Assembly: GCF_020991375.1 (NCBI RefSeq)
Contig: NZ_JAJLQZ010000002.1
Coordinates: 434,001-498,000, forward strand
Length of the DNA stretch: 64,000 nucleotides
Direction of reading: 5' to 3'
Origin: Glycomyces amatae
GTDB taxonomy: Bacteria; Actinomycetota; Actinomycetes; Mycobacteriales; Micromonosporaceae
Shown: in pieces, positions 36,318 to 45,264 of the stretch
Layout of the letters: each line of letters starts with the position of its first letter
Numbering within the stretch: the first letter of the stretch is position 1
Program-made: the position numbers and the translations under genes
Notes under the pieces: model-generated
What the model saw: only the letters and a program-made list of their open reading frames with translations
Told to the model about the DNA's origin: nothing
Database searches by the model: none

Positions 36318-37730
36318 CTAGGCGGCGTCGAAGACCGTCTGGAGTTCCGCCCGGAGCGATTCGAGCTCGGCCGGGATGTCGAGTCCGTCCTCCTGCGCGA
36401 AGCGGGTGCCGTACTCGGCGATGACCGCGTCGGCCTCCAGGAAGTTCGGCATGGCGCCCTCGTGCGAGGGGTTGTCCACGTAGGTCATGCCGTCGACGGC
36501 GACGTCCCAGTTGATGTCCCTGCCTTCGAAGTTCTCCGCGCCGACGCGGTCGAAGTAGCCGTCCTGGAGGCTGATGCGCGCGGGCATGCCGCCGTAGGTG
36601 GTGGTCAGCTCCTCGGCGGCGTCGCCGATGAGGTGGGTGAGGACCGTGAAGGCCTCTTCGGGGTGCTCGGTGTCCTTGGTGATCGAGAAGGTGTCGGCGT
36701 GGAGCTTCGCGGTGGTGGTGCCGTCGTAGGAGGGGACGGCGGCGGTGTCCCAGGCGCCCTCGAAGCCGGCCATGCAGCAGGTGGCGTACCACAGGTGGGT
36801 GTAGCCCATGGCGAGGTTGCCGGACTCGAACCACGAGCCCGCGTTGAGCATGTCCGAGTCGCCGTAGGGGCCGTTGGGGATGAAGTGGTCGCGCCACATG
36901 CCGTCGTAGTACCACTGCTGGGCCTCGGCCCAGTGCGCGGGGATCTGGGCGTCGCCCTCGGCGTCGACGAGGCTGCCGGAGCCGAAGAGGGTGGACTGGG
37001 CGCGGAGGTCGGCGAAGACGTTGCCGAAGCCGAACTGGACGATGTCCCCCGGGTCGAAGTCGGGGCTGGTGGCGTCGTTGCCCTCGGCGTCGACGGTGAG
37101 GCGCTTGGCGAGGTCCGTCATGGTCGCGATGTCCCAGGGCCGCTCGGTGCCGTCGGCGTCGACGTAGGGCGCGCCGTACTCCTGGGGCGGGTAGGGCAGC
37201 CCGGCCTCGTCGAACAGGTCGAGGTTGACGTACATGAAGGACGGGAAGACCGCGAACGGCAGGCCGATCTGGCCCTCCTCCTCGATCCGGTAGAAGTCGA
37301 CCAGGGCCGGGTCGAAGTCGGCGAGGTCGTAGTCGTGCTCCTCGATGTAGGGGGTGAGGTCGAGCCAGTTGCCGGGGAAGGTGGAGCGGCCGCGGATGCC
37401 CATGGGGCCCACGATGTCCGGGGCGTCGCCGGTCGCGATCTGGGTGGAGAGGATGTTCGGGGCCTGGTCGGCGTCGACGATCTCCAGGACCAGTTCGATC
37501 TCGTCCTGGCTGGCGTTGAACGCCTCGACGACCGCCTCCTGCGCGGGGATGGTGGGGGCGTCGGAGCCCGCGCCCATCCCGACGAACCAGCGGATCTCGA
37601 CGCGGTCGGAGGCGCTCGAGGCGCCGCCGCCGTCGAGGCACGCGGTGGCGAGGAGGGCGGCGGCGCCGCCCACGGCGATGGCGCGGAGGGCGTTGGGGCC
37701 GCGCCCGCGGAGGGGAGGTGTGGTCCTCAT
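36318..37730 (-). CDS. Sugar ABC transporter substrate-binding lipoprotein
   Basis: A 470-residue solute-binding protein with a signal ending in a lipobox (AALLATAC). The mature part has IRWFVGMGAG, EAVVEAFNASQDEIELVLEIVDADQAPNI, GDAPDIVGPMG and a C-terminal helix. It belongs to the extracellular family 1 binders. AGGAG precedes the ATG. It leads the operon that ends in the GH1 gene, so its ligand is probably a beta-linked oligosaccharide. Confidence 0.92.
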   Translation of the reverse strand: MRTTPPLRGRGPNALRAIAVGGAAALLATACLDGGGASSASDRVEIRWFVGMGAGSDAPTIPAQEAVVEAFNASQDEIELVLEIVDADQAPNILSTQIATGDAPDIVGPMGIRGRSTFPGNWLDLTPYIEEHDYDLADFDPALVDFYRIEEEGQIGLPFAVFPSFMYVNLDLFDEAGLPYPPQEYGAPYVDADGTERPWDIATMTDLAKRLTVDAEGNDATSPDFDPGDIVQFGFGNVFADLRAQSTLFGSGSLVDAEGDAQIPAHWAEAQQWYYDGMWRDHFIPNGPYGDSDMLNAGSWFESGNLAMGYTHLWYATCCMAGFEGAWDTAAVPSYDGTTTAKLHADTFSITKDTEHPEEAFTVLTHLIGDAAEELTTTYGGMPARISLQDGYFDRVGAENFEGRDINWDVAVDGMTYVDNPSHEGAMPNFLEADAVIAEYGTRFAQEDGLDIPAELESLRAELQTVFDAA

Positions 37731-37900
37731 GGGATGCTCCTAGGTCCAGCAGCCGGCGGGGGCCGGCAGCTCGGGAGGGATATTCGGAAGGTTCCTTTGT
37801 GGTGGAACGAGGGTGTGGAGGGCGGTCGCCGATGCCGCGTCGGCGGCCGGTTCGATGCGGCCCGGTAGGGGTCGGAGGTAGGCTGGATCAGTCGTACACG

Positions 37901-37946
37901 ACTTATTGATAAGACTTAGATTAAGTAGTCGAACTCATGCCGTCAA
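37901..37946 (-). promoter_or_regulatory. Beta-glucoside operon promoter with twin ROK-type operators
   Basis: Minus-strand TTGACG (37946-37941) and TAATCT (37923-37918) are 17 bp apart. Over the -10 and start lie two inverted repeats, CTTAT-TG-ATAAG (37902-37913) and CTTA-GAT-TAAG (37915-37925). They are 72 bases before the ROK gene, their likely source of binder. Confidence 0.7.
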
Positions 37947-37997
37947 TCTCCCCGGCGTAACGGCATGGTTCCGGACCGATAACGGACTGGTGGACAG

Positions 37998-39242
37998 ATG
38001 GAAGCCCCAAGGCACAGGACCACGCGCGACCTCAAGCTCGGCAACCGCATGCGCCTGCTGCGGGCCCTCTACTTCGACGGCCCGCTGACCCGCCGCGACC
38101 TGGCCCCCGCCACCGACCTGAGCACCGCGACCATCTCGAACGTGACCGCCGGGCTCCTGGCAGACGGGGTGCTGCGCGAGGCCGGCAAGGTCGAGTCCGA
38201 CGGCGGCAGGCCGCAGATCCTCCTGGAGGTCGACCCCGGCCACGCCCGGGTCGTCGGCGTCGACGTCGGCGAGACCCAGGTGCGCGTCGAGCTGCTGGAC
38301 CTGAAGCTCGCCGAGCGCGCCCGCGCCCGCTACGCGCTCGCGCCCGGGCGGCACGACCCGGCCACCGTCATCGAGCACATCGTCGCGGGCGTCAAGGAGG
38401 TGCTCGCCGAGGCGGACGGCGCGCCCGTGCTCGGCGTCGGCGTCGGGATGCCCGGGATCGTCGAGTACGGCCCCGAGGGCGTCATCCACGCCAAGGCCTT
38501 CGGCTGGGACGCGGTCCCCTTGGGGCGGATGCTCATGGAGCGGCTCGACCCGCTGCCGGTCCACATCGAGAACGGCGCGATGACCATGGGGCAGGCCGAG
38601 CTGTGGTTCGGGGCCGGGCGCGGGGCCGACAACGCCGTCATCGCGCTCATCGGCTCCGGCGTCGGCTCCTGCGTCGTCGCCGGGGGCGCCCTCTACCGCG
38701 GCGCGGGGTCGAGCGCGGGCGAATGGGGCCACACCACGATGGCCGTCGCCGGGCGGCCCTGCCGGTGCGGCTGCCGCGGGTGCCTGGAGGCCTACGTGGG
38801 CGCCGAGGGCATCCTCGACCGGTACCTCGCCGCCGCGGGCGTCGTCGAGCTCACCGGCGAAGGCGAGGAGGCCGACCTGGAGCGGCTGCTCGACAGCGCC
38901 GCCCACTACAGCGCCTCCCTCAACAGTGCCTCCCACGACAGCGCCGCGAGCGGCGACCCCCGCGGGGCCGCCGCCGCCGCGGTCGTCGACGAGACCGTCG
39001 AGTACCTCGGCGCGGGCCTGGCGGACCTGCTCAACCTGTTCAACCCCGAGCTCATCGTCATCGGCGGCTGGGCCGGGCTCATGCTCGCGCACCGCAGGCT
39101 CGCCGACATCCAGGCCGCCGCCGGGTCCTACTCGCTCGGCCAGCCGTTCGCGACCGCCCGGATCGTCCCCGGCCTCCTCGGCCCCGACGCGGTCGCCAAG
39201 GGGGCCGCGACCCTCGTCATCGAGCGGTTCCTCAGCGGCTGA
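37998..39242 (+). CDS. ROK family transcriptional regulator
   Basis: A 414-residue ROK repressor. Residues about 10-75 hold the winged helix (RLLRALYFDGPLTRRDLAPATDLSTATISNVTAGLL). The sugar-kinase-like domain follows, with VVGVDVGETQVRVELLDL and the zinc motif EWGHTTMAVAGRPCRCGCRGCLEAYVG (His and three Cys). Around residues 297-320 there is a low-complexity run of Ser/Ala/His (HYSASLNSASHDSAAS) in a loop not usual in the family. It is divergent from the beta-glucoside operon and probably controls it. Confidence 0.9.
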   Translation: MEAPRHRTTRDLKLGNRMRLLRALYFDGPLTRRDLAPATDLSTATISNVTAGLLADGVLREAGKVESDGGRPQILLEVDPGHARVVGVDVGETQVRVELLDLKLAERARARYALAPGRHDPATVIEHIVAGVKEVLAEADGAPVLGVGVGMPGIVEYGPEGVIHAKAFGWDAVPLGRMLMERLDPLPVHIENGAMTMGQAELWFGAGRGADNAVIALIGSGVGSCVVAGGALYRGAGSSAGEWGHTTMAVAGRPCRCGCRGCLEAYVGAEGILDRYLAAAGVVELTGEGEEADLERLLDSAAHYSASLNSASHDSAASGDPRGAAAAAVVDETVEYLGAGLADLLNLFNPELIVIGGWAGLMLAHRRLADIQAAAGSYSLGQPFATARIVPGLLGPDAVAKGAATLVIERFLSG

Positions 39243-39310
39243 GGCCCGCCGGCGTCACCTTTGACGATTTCTTGACGGCCCCCGCCGCGAAACCGGGGAA
39301 TGATGGTCCA

Positions 39311-41875
39311 GTGCCACGTGGACAACTGCGGATCTACCTCGGCGCCGCCCCCGGAGTCGGCAAGACCTTCGCCGCGCTCGAAGAGGCCCGCCGGCGGGCC
39401 GAGCGCGGCACCGACGTCGTGGTCGGCTTCGTCGAGACCCACGGCCGGCCCGCCACGGCGGCCCTCGTCGCCGGCCTGGAGACCGTCCCGCGCCGCACCG
39501 TCGAGTACCGCGGCGCGGTCTTCGAGGAGTTCGACGTCGACGCGGTGATCGCGCGGGCCCCCGCCGTCGCGCTGGTGGACGAGCTCGCGCACGCCAACGT
39601 GCCCGGCTCGCGCCACGAGAAGCGCTGGCAGGACGTGGACGAGCTGCTCGACGCCGGGATCGACGTCGTCTCCACGGTCAACGTGCAGCACCTCGAGTCC
39701 CTCAACGACGTCGTCGCCCAGATCACCGGGGTGCCGCAGCGCGAGACCGTCCCCGACGAAGTGGTGCGCCGCGCCGACCAGGTCGAGCTCGCCGACATCA
39801 CCCCCGAGGCGCTGCGGCGGCGCATGGTCCACGGGAACGTCTACCCGCCCGAGAAGGTGGACGCGGCCCTGTCGAACTACTTCCGGGTCGGCAACCTCAC
39901 CGCCCTGCGCGAGATCGCGCTGCTGTGGCTGGCCGACAAGGTCGAGGACCAGCTGGAGCGGTACCGCGAGGACCAGCACATCACCGCCATGTGGGAGTCG
40001 AGGGAGCGCGTGGTCGTGGCCCTGTCGGGCGGCGACGAGGGCGACACGCTCGTCCGCCGGGCCGCGCGCATCGCCGCCCGCTCGGGCGGCGCGGACCTCA
40101 AGGCCGTGCACGTGGCCTCCGGCGACGGGCTCGCCGGCGCCCGGTCCGCCCGCAACCTCGCCCGCCAGCAGGGCCTGGTGGAGGACCTCGGCGGCTCGTA
40201 CCACCAGGTGGTGGGCGACTCGATCCCCGAGGCGCTCCTGGAGTTCGCGCGCGGGGTCAACGCGACGCAGCTGGTCCTGGGGGCCTCGCGGCGGGGCCGG
40301 TTCGCGCAGATGCTCTCGCGCGGCGTGGGCGTGACGACCACGGCGCGGTCGGGGAGGATCGACGTGCACCTGGTCAGCCACGAGCGGGTCGCGGCCGTCA
40401 AGCGGGTCCGCTCGGGCCGGGGCCTGATCGACGCGACGCGGCGGCGCCTGGGGATCGTCCTGGCGGTCCTCGGCGTCCCGGCGCTCGTGGCGGTGCTCAT
40501 CCCCTTCCACGAGGGGCTGTCGCTGACGACGATGATCCTCATCGTCCTGACCGCGGTCATGGCGCTGACGCTCACCGGCGGCATGTGGCCGGCGCTCCTG
40601 GGGGCGCTGCTGGGGTTCTTCCTGCTCAACTACTTCTTCGCCACGCCCTACTACCAGTTCAAGATCCACGACCGGGAGCAGCTCATCGCGCTGGTCGTCT
40701 TCGTGGCGCTCGCGCTGGGCGGGGCGGGCGTGGTGAACCTGTCGGCGGCGCGGGCGCGGCTGGCGGCGCGGGCCAGCGCGGAGGCGCAGACCCTGGCGAC
40801 CCTGGCGGGCAACGTGCTGCGCGGCGGGAACCGCCTGGCGGACCTGCTGGAGCAGCTGCGGGAGACGTTCGCGCTGGAGTCGGTGACGCTCCTGGAGCGG
40901 ACCGAGCCGGGGGCGGGCCCGGCCGAGCGGCACGACCCGAAGGTGTGGCGGGCGGTGGCGTGCGCGGGCGAGGCGTGCGGGAGCCCCGGCACGGCCGAGA
41001 ACGACCTGCCGATCAACGACGACCTGGCCCTGGCGCTGCGGGGGCACACCCTGGAGGCGGCGGACCGGCGCATCGCGCAGGCGTTCGCGATGCACGCGGC
41101 GGCGGCCCTGGAGCAGGAGCGCCTGGAGCGCCAGGCCGCCGCGGTGCAGCGGCTGACGGACACCGACAAGATGCGGACGGCGCTGCTGGCGGCGGTCTCG
41201 CACGACCTGCGCACGCCGCTGGCGTCGGTGCGGGTGGCGGTGACGAGCCTGCGGTCCACCGGGGAGCTGTTCACGCCCGCGGAGCGGACGGAGCTGCTGG
41301 AGTCGGCCGAGACGTCGCTGTCGCGGCTGACGGGGCTGGTGGACAACCTGCTGGACATGAGCCGCCTCCAGGCGGGGGTGCTGGGCGCGAACCCGGTGCC
41401 GATCGCGCTGGACGAGGCGGTGCCCACCGCGCTGGACGAGATCGGCGAGTCGGCGGCCGACGTGCGGCTGGACGTGGCGCCGGACCTGCCGGAGGTCGCG
41501 GCCGACCCGGGGCTGCTCCAGCGGATCCTGGTGAACGTCATCGCGAACGCGCTGCGGTTCAGCCCCGCGGAGCGGCCGTCGCGGGTGACGGCCGGGGCGC
41601 GCGGCGAAGTGGTGGAGCTGCGGGTGGTCGACCGCGGCCCGGGCGTGCCCGACGAGGACCGCGAGACGATGTTCACGCCGTTCCAGCGGCTCGGGGACCG
41701 CGACAACACCACCGGCGTGGGGCTGGGCCTGGCGCTGTCGCGGGGCCTGGCCGAGGCGATGGGCGGCTCGCTGCTCCCGGAGGCGACGCCGGGCGGGGGC
41801 CTGACGATGGTGCTGGCGCTGCCGCGCGCGGACGCGGGCCGAGGCGATGGCGGGCATGGAGAGGAGGCGGCGTGA
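39311..41875 (+). CDS. kdpD: Sensor histidine kinase KdpD
   Basis: An 854-residue sensor kinase. The N-terminal KdpD domain has the Walker A motif YLGAAPGVGKTFAAL and VDELAHANVPGSRHEKRWQDV. A Usp-like segment follows (VVVALSGGDEGDTLVRRAARI), then four membrane helices (about 375-480), a GAF-like part and the kinase core with AAVSHDLRTPLASVRV (phosphorylated His), NVIANALRFSP and GVGLGLALSRGLAEAMGGSL. It senses low potassium and phosphorylates KdpE. The GTG at 39311 is preferred; no strong ribosome site precedes it, and TTGACG boxes about 40 bases upstream allow a leaderless transcript. Confidence 0.95.
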   Translation: MPRGQLRIYLGAAPGVGKTFAALEEARRRAERGTDVVVGFVETHGRPATAALVAGLETVPRRTVEYRGAVFEEFDVDAVIARAPAVALVDELAHANVPGSRHEKRWQDVDELLDAGIDVVSTVNVQHLESLNDVVAQITGVPQRETVPDEVVRRADQVELADITPEALRRRMVHGNVYPPEKVDAALSNYFRVGNLTALREIALLWLADKVEDQLERYREDQHITAMWESRERVVVALSGGDEGDTLVRRAARIAARSGGADLKAVHVASGDGLAGARSARNLARQQGLVEDLGGSYHQVVGDSIPEALLEFARGVNATQLVLGASRRGRFAQMLSRGVGVTTTARSGRIDVHLVSHERVAAVKRVRSGRGLIDATRRRLGIVLAVLGVPALVAVLIPFHEGLSLTTMILIVLTAVMALTLTGGMWPALLGALLGFFLLNYFFATPYYQFKIHDREQLIALVVFVALALGGAGVVNLSAARARLAARASAEAQTLATLAGNVLRGGNRLADLLEQLRETFALESVTLLERTEPGAGPAERHDPKVWRAVACAGEACGSPGTAENDLPINDDLALALRGHTLEAADRRIAQAFAMHAAAALEQERLERQAAAVQRLTDTDKMRTALLAAVSHDLRTPLASVRVAVTSLRSTGELFTPAERTELLESAETSLSRLTGLVDNLLDMSRLQAGVLGANPVPIALDEAVPTALDEIGESAADVRLDVAPDLPEVAADPGLLQRILVNVIANALRFSPAERPSRVTAGARGEVVELRVVDRGPGVPDEDRETMFTPFQRLGDRDNTTGVGLGLALSRGLAEAMGGSLLPEATPGGGLTMVLALPRADAGRGDGGHGEEAA

Positions 41876-42546
41876 TCAAGGTGCTGGTGGTGGACGACGA
41901 GCCGCAGATCGCGCGGGCGCTGCGGATCAACCTGGCGGCGCACGGGTACGAGGTGGGCACGGCGGCGGACGGGGCGCAGGCGCTCAGGGCGGCGGCGGCG
42001 ATCGTCCCGGACCTGGTGGTGCTCGACCTGGGGCTGCCGGACATGGACGGGACCGAGGTGATCGCGGGGCTGCGGGGCTGGACGAAGGCGCCCATCCTGG
42101 TGCTGTCGGGCCGGGCCGCGAGCGCGGAGAAGATCGCGGCGCTCGACGCGGGCGCGGACGACTACGTGACCAAGCCGTTCGACATCGGGGAGCTGCTGGC
42201 GCGGGTGCGGGCGGCGACGCGGCGCAGCGGGCCGGGCGCGGACTCGCCGGTGACCGAGATCGGCGGGGCCACGGTGGACCTGGCGGCGCGGGAGGTGCAC
42301 CGCGGCGGCGAGGAGGTGCGCCTGACGCCCACGGAGTGGCAGCTGCTGGAGGTGCTGCTGCGCAACCCCGGCAAGCTGGTGGGCCAGCGCGAGCTGCTGC
42401 ACCGGGTGTGGGGCCCGAACTACGACCGGGAGACGAACTACCTACGCCAGTACATGGCGCAGCTGCGCAAGAAGCTGGAGGAGGACCCGGCCCGTCCGGT
42501 GCACCTGCTCACCGAACCGGGCATGGGCTACCGCTTCCGGCCGTGA
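41872..42546 (+). CDS. kdpE: Response regulator KdpE
   Basis: A 224-residue OmpR-type regulator. The receiver domain has VLVVDDEPQIARAL, the phosphorylated Asp in LVVLDLGLPDMDG and the Lys in DYVTKPF. The C-terminal winged helix has LTPTEWQLLEVLLRNPGKLV and YLRQYMAQLRKKLE, with RPVHLLTEPGMGYRF at the end, typical of KdpE. The GTG overlaps the kdpD stop and follows GAGGAGG. It should activate kdpFABC, about 18 kb upstream in this window. Confidence 0.95.
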   Translation: MIKVLVVDDEPQIARALRINLAAHGYEVGTAADGAQALRAAAAIVPDLVVLDLGLPDMDGTEVIAGLRGWTKAPILVLSGRAASAEKIAALDAGADDYVTKPFDIGELLARVRAATRRSGPGADSPVTEIGGATVDLAAREVHRGGEEVRLTPTEWQLLEVLLRNPGKLVGQRELLHRVWGPNYDRETNYLRQYMAQLRKKLEEDPARPVHLLTEPGMGYRFRP

Positions 42547-42560
42547 GGCGAGCGGCGAAG

Positions 42561-42715
42561 CCCTTGCGGCGCAGGGGAACGGCGCCGCTCGCAAGGCCGC
42601 GGAGACGGCGCCGTCAGGGCAGGCGCGCCCGGCGTCGCGCAGCGCTTGCGGCTCAGGGGGACGGCGCCGCCTTCGGGCGGACCGCTCCCGGACGCGCCCG
42701 GCGTCGCGGCACCGC
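42561..42715. repeat. Imperfect tandem repeat of about 80 bp
   Basis: Two copies (about 42561-42641 and 42643-42715) share CTTGCGGCkCAGGGG-ACGGCGCCGC and, later, GCGCCCGGCGTCGCG. They fill the space between kdpE and the convergent lyase gene and could fold into large GC structures. No frame of note. Confidence 0.45.
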
Positions 42716-42717
42716 GC

Positions 42718-45156
42718 TCAGCGGAGGCGGGCGGTGTGGGTGGCGCCGCGGGAGCCGCCGACGGCGACGGTGAGCTGCGGTCGGTCGCCGGGGACGGCGG
42801 TGACGGTGTCGTCGGCCTCGATCAGCTCCGCTGCGGCGTGAGGGAGTTCGATCGTGACGGTCTCGGCGGTGCGGCCGGGGTCGGCGACCGCGACGGCGAT
42901 GCCCTCGTCGGTCCGCTGGACCAGGACCGAGGCCGGGCCGTCGCAGGCCAGTCCCCCGGCCTCGCCCGCCTGCCAGAAGTGGGCGGCGACGAGGCCGAGC
43001 GGCTCGGACGCGACCGCCTGCACGGTGGCGGTGTTGGCGAGGACGGTGGCGGCGGGGTCGGCGGCCCAGGCCGCGGTCGCCTCCTCGCTCGCCTTGGGCA
43101 GCAGGGTGTACGCGTAGGCGGCGCCCGTGGGCGAGATGCCGTGGTCGTACCAGAGGGTGGCATACCAGCGGGTGCGCGGTTCGGTGTCGCCGCCGCCGGT
43201 GGTGGGCCCCTGCTCGATGTCGTTCCATGCGCCCGAGCGCGCCTCGCGCGCAACGCGCAGGCCCGGCGATCCGGAGGGGAAGACGTAGCCGGCCACGCCC
43301 GGCAGGTGGGCCCAGCGGGCGCCCTCGATCACGGTGGCCAGGTCGCCGTCGCCGGCGGGGGCGACGCCGTCCACGGTGATGCGGCGGTCGCCGTCGGCGT
43401 GCCGGTTTCGGTGCTCCACAGTGGTCTGGACGGAGCGGCCATCGTAGGCGGTGATGTCCGCGCCGAGCGCGGTGATCGCGTCGCCGAGGACGAACCAGGC
43501 CTTCTTGGCGCGCAGTGAGGAACCCTCGGCCATGAGGTCCATGGCGGCGACGGCGTGGCGGTCCGCCAGGACGGCGCCGCCGGCGACGTCGTTGGGGGGC
43601 AGGTGGACCGCGCCCTCGGCGTCGGTGCGCGGGACGCGTGCGCGGGTGTCCACGGTGGTCCCCGGGAGCCGGTAGGGGTCGGCGGTGGGCCAGAACTCGT
43701 CGCTGAACTGCACGGGGTCCTCAGGGAGGTAGAGGTACGACATCCCGTCGCCGGTGTACCAGCCTCGCAGGTTCTCGCCGTTGCCCGACTCGTAGGCCGC
43801 GACCCGGTTGGAGGACATCGACAGGGCCCAGGACCAGCCGGGACGGCGCACCACGAGGCGGTCCATCCCGGCGAACACGCGGGTGCCGTCGAGCCGGGGG
43901 GCGGCCTCGACGGACGCGTCGGCCAGCACGGCCTTGACACGCCGGATGCCGGCGACCCCGGCCCGCCCGAAGTACGGCAGGTCCTCCGCCGAACGCTCGA
44001 TCCAGCCCTTGACGAGGGCGCTCCAGCGGCCGCGGTAGTCCTCCGGAGCGGCCTCGGCCAGCTGGAGAACGGCGCTGACGAGGTCGACGGCCTGGTGGAA
44101 GTCCCGCGTGCCGGGCCGGGCGATGCTGCGGCCCCGCACGCAGTCCATGAGGAGGCCGTCCTCCATGAACGGCGCGAAGGCGCGCTCCACGGTGTCGAAC
44201 AGGACCGGCAGGTCGGGGTCGTCGACCTCGCCGGCGGACCCGTCGAGCAGCGCGACCGCGAGGCCGACCGAGTCGAGCAGGCCGGTGCCGTAGGCGCCGG
44301 TGTAGGGCACGGAGCCGTGCTGGACGAACGAGCCGTCGGGGTGGAAGCCGTCGCCCTCCTCGACGGTGCGGAACAGGCTGTGCTCGCCGCCGTTCGCGGC
44401 GTCCGAGAGCCCGTCCCGGGCGAGGCGGAGCTTGTCGGCGTCCCCCCCGATGATGCCGCGCAGAGCGAGGATCGCGGCCTTGTCGGCGCGGTTGGCGCCG
44501 GTCTCGCTCTCCTCGGGGGCGGTGAGGCGCACGTCGGCGTCGGGGCACCACCGATCGACGGTGTCGAGGTAGTGGGCCAGGTGGGCGGTGGGGATCTGGT
44601 CGTACAAGAGCACGCAGGCGCGCATGAGCGCGCCGGGGGAGCCGATCTCCCACCAGTACCAGTTGCCGGTCCGCTCGGCGTCCGCGTTGAAGGCCTCCCG
44701 GTGCAGGAAGGCGAGCGCGTCCGTCACGTCGTCGGCGAGCGCGCCGTCCCCGTACTGGTCGGCGCCGGGGGTGGCCCAGGCGAGCGCGAGGCGCAGCAGC
44801 CGATGGTAAGCGGTGTTGAAACCGGCGGGGTCCCCGACGGGTCCGAGGTCGGGCCAGAGGACGGCGCGGCCCTCGCCGCGGTCCATGGAGTCCCAGAACA
44901 CGGTCGCGGCGTCGGAGAGGGAGCCGAGGGCGGTGGCGTAGTCCTCGTCGCCGGGGTCGGCGGCGCCGCCGGTGATGAGCGCGCGGGCACGGTCGACCAG
45001 GGAGGGGAAGGGGACCCCGCCGCCGGGGCGGGTCAGGGTGCCGCTCGTGTCCCCGCGGCCCATCGCGAGCAGGGCGGTGACGAGGGCCGCTCCGGACAGA
45101 CCGGCGCCGCCGCCGATGAGCAGGCGCCGGGTCAAGGAGGTCGTGCGAGGCGGCAT
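42718..45156 (-). CDS. Polysaccharide lyase family 8 (hyaluronate/xanthan lyase type)
   Basis: An 812-residue exported lyase. The N-terminus TTSLTRRLLIGGGAGLSGAA has a twin-arginine signal. The catalytic alpha-toroid is recognised by GNWYWWEIGSP (Asn), and DGSFVQHGSVPYTGAYG, which holds the His and Tyr of the PL8 active site, with RMDR-like and NGENLRGWYTGDGMSYLY segments after it. The enzyme cleaves uronate-containing polymers by beta-elimination. The start ATG 45156 is chosen because the longer frame contains the probable -10 (TACTAT near 45195). Exact polymer unknown: hyaluronan, chondroitin or xanthan are all possible. Confidence 0.9.
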   Translation of the reverse strand: MPPRTTSLTRRLLIGGGAGLSGAALVTALLAMGRGDTSGTLTRPGGGVPFPSLVDRARALITGGAADPGDEDYATALGSLSDAATVFWDSMDRGEGRAVLWPDLGPVGDPAGFNTAYHRLLRLALAWATPGADQYGDGALADDVTDALAFLHREAFNADAERTGNWYWWEIGSPGALMRACVLLYDQIPTAHLAHYLDTVDRWCPDADVRLTAPEESETGANRADKAAILALRGIIGGDADKLRLARDGLSDAANGGEHSLFRTVEEGDGFHPDGSFVQHGSVPYTGAYGTGLLDSVGLAVALLDGSAGEVDDPDLPVLFDTVERAFAPFMEDGLLMDCVRGRSIARPGTRDFHQAVDLVSAVLQLAEAAPEDYRGRWSALVKGWIERSAEDLPYFGRAGVAGIRRVKAVLADASVEAAPRLDGTRVFAGMDRLVVRRPGWSWALSMSSNRVAAYESGNGENLRGWYTGDGMSYLYLPEDPVQFSDEFWPTADPYRLPGTTVDTRARVPRTDAEGAVHLPPNDVAGGAVLADRHAVAAMDLMAEGSSLRAKKAWFVLGDAITALGADITAYDGRSVQTTVEHRNRHADGDRRITVDGVAPAGDGDLATVIEGARWAHLPGVAGYVFPSGSPGLRVAREARSGAWNDIEQGPTTGGGDTEPRTRWYATLWYDHGISPTGAAYAYTLLPKASEEATAAWAADPAATVLANTATVQAVASEPLGLVAAHFWQAGEAGGLACDGPASVLVQRTDEGIAVAVADPGRTAETVTIELPHAAAELIEADDTVTAVPGDRPQLTVAVGGSRGATHTARLR

Positions 45157-45264
45157 CCGTGTCCAAATCAGGCGGAGGGAGGGTCGCGCCCATAGTAGCC
45201 GCGTTCGACGCACGTGCCGGGTCTCGAACGCCCGCCGGTGACGCGGCGCTCTCCCGCGGGCCGG

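Noticed and set aside
42561-42715. CRISPR-like array
   Set aside because: Only two imperfect copies without regular spacers.
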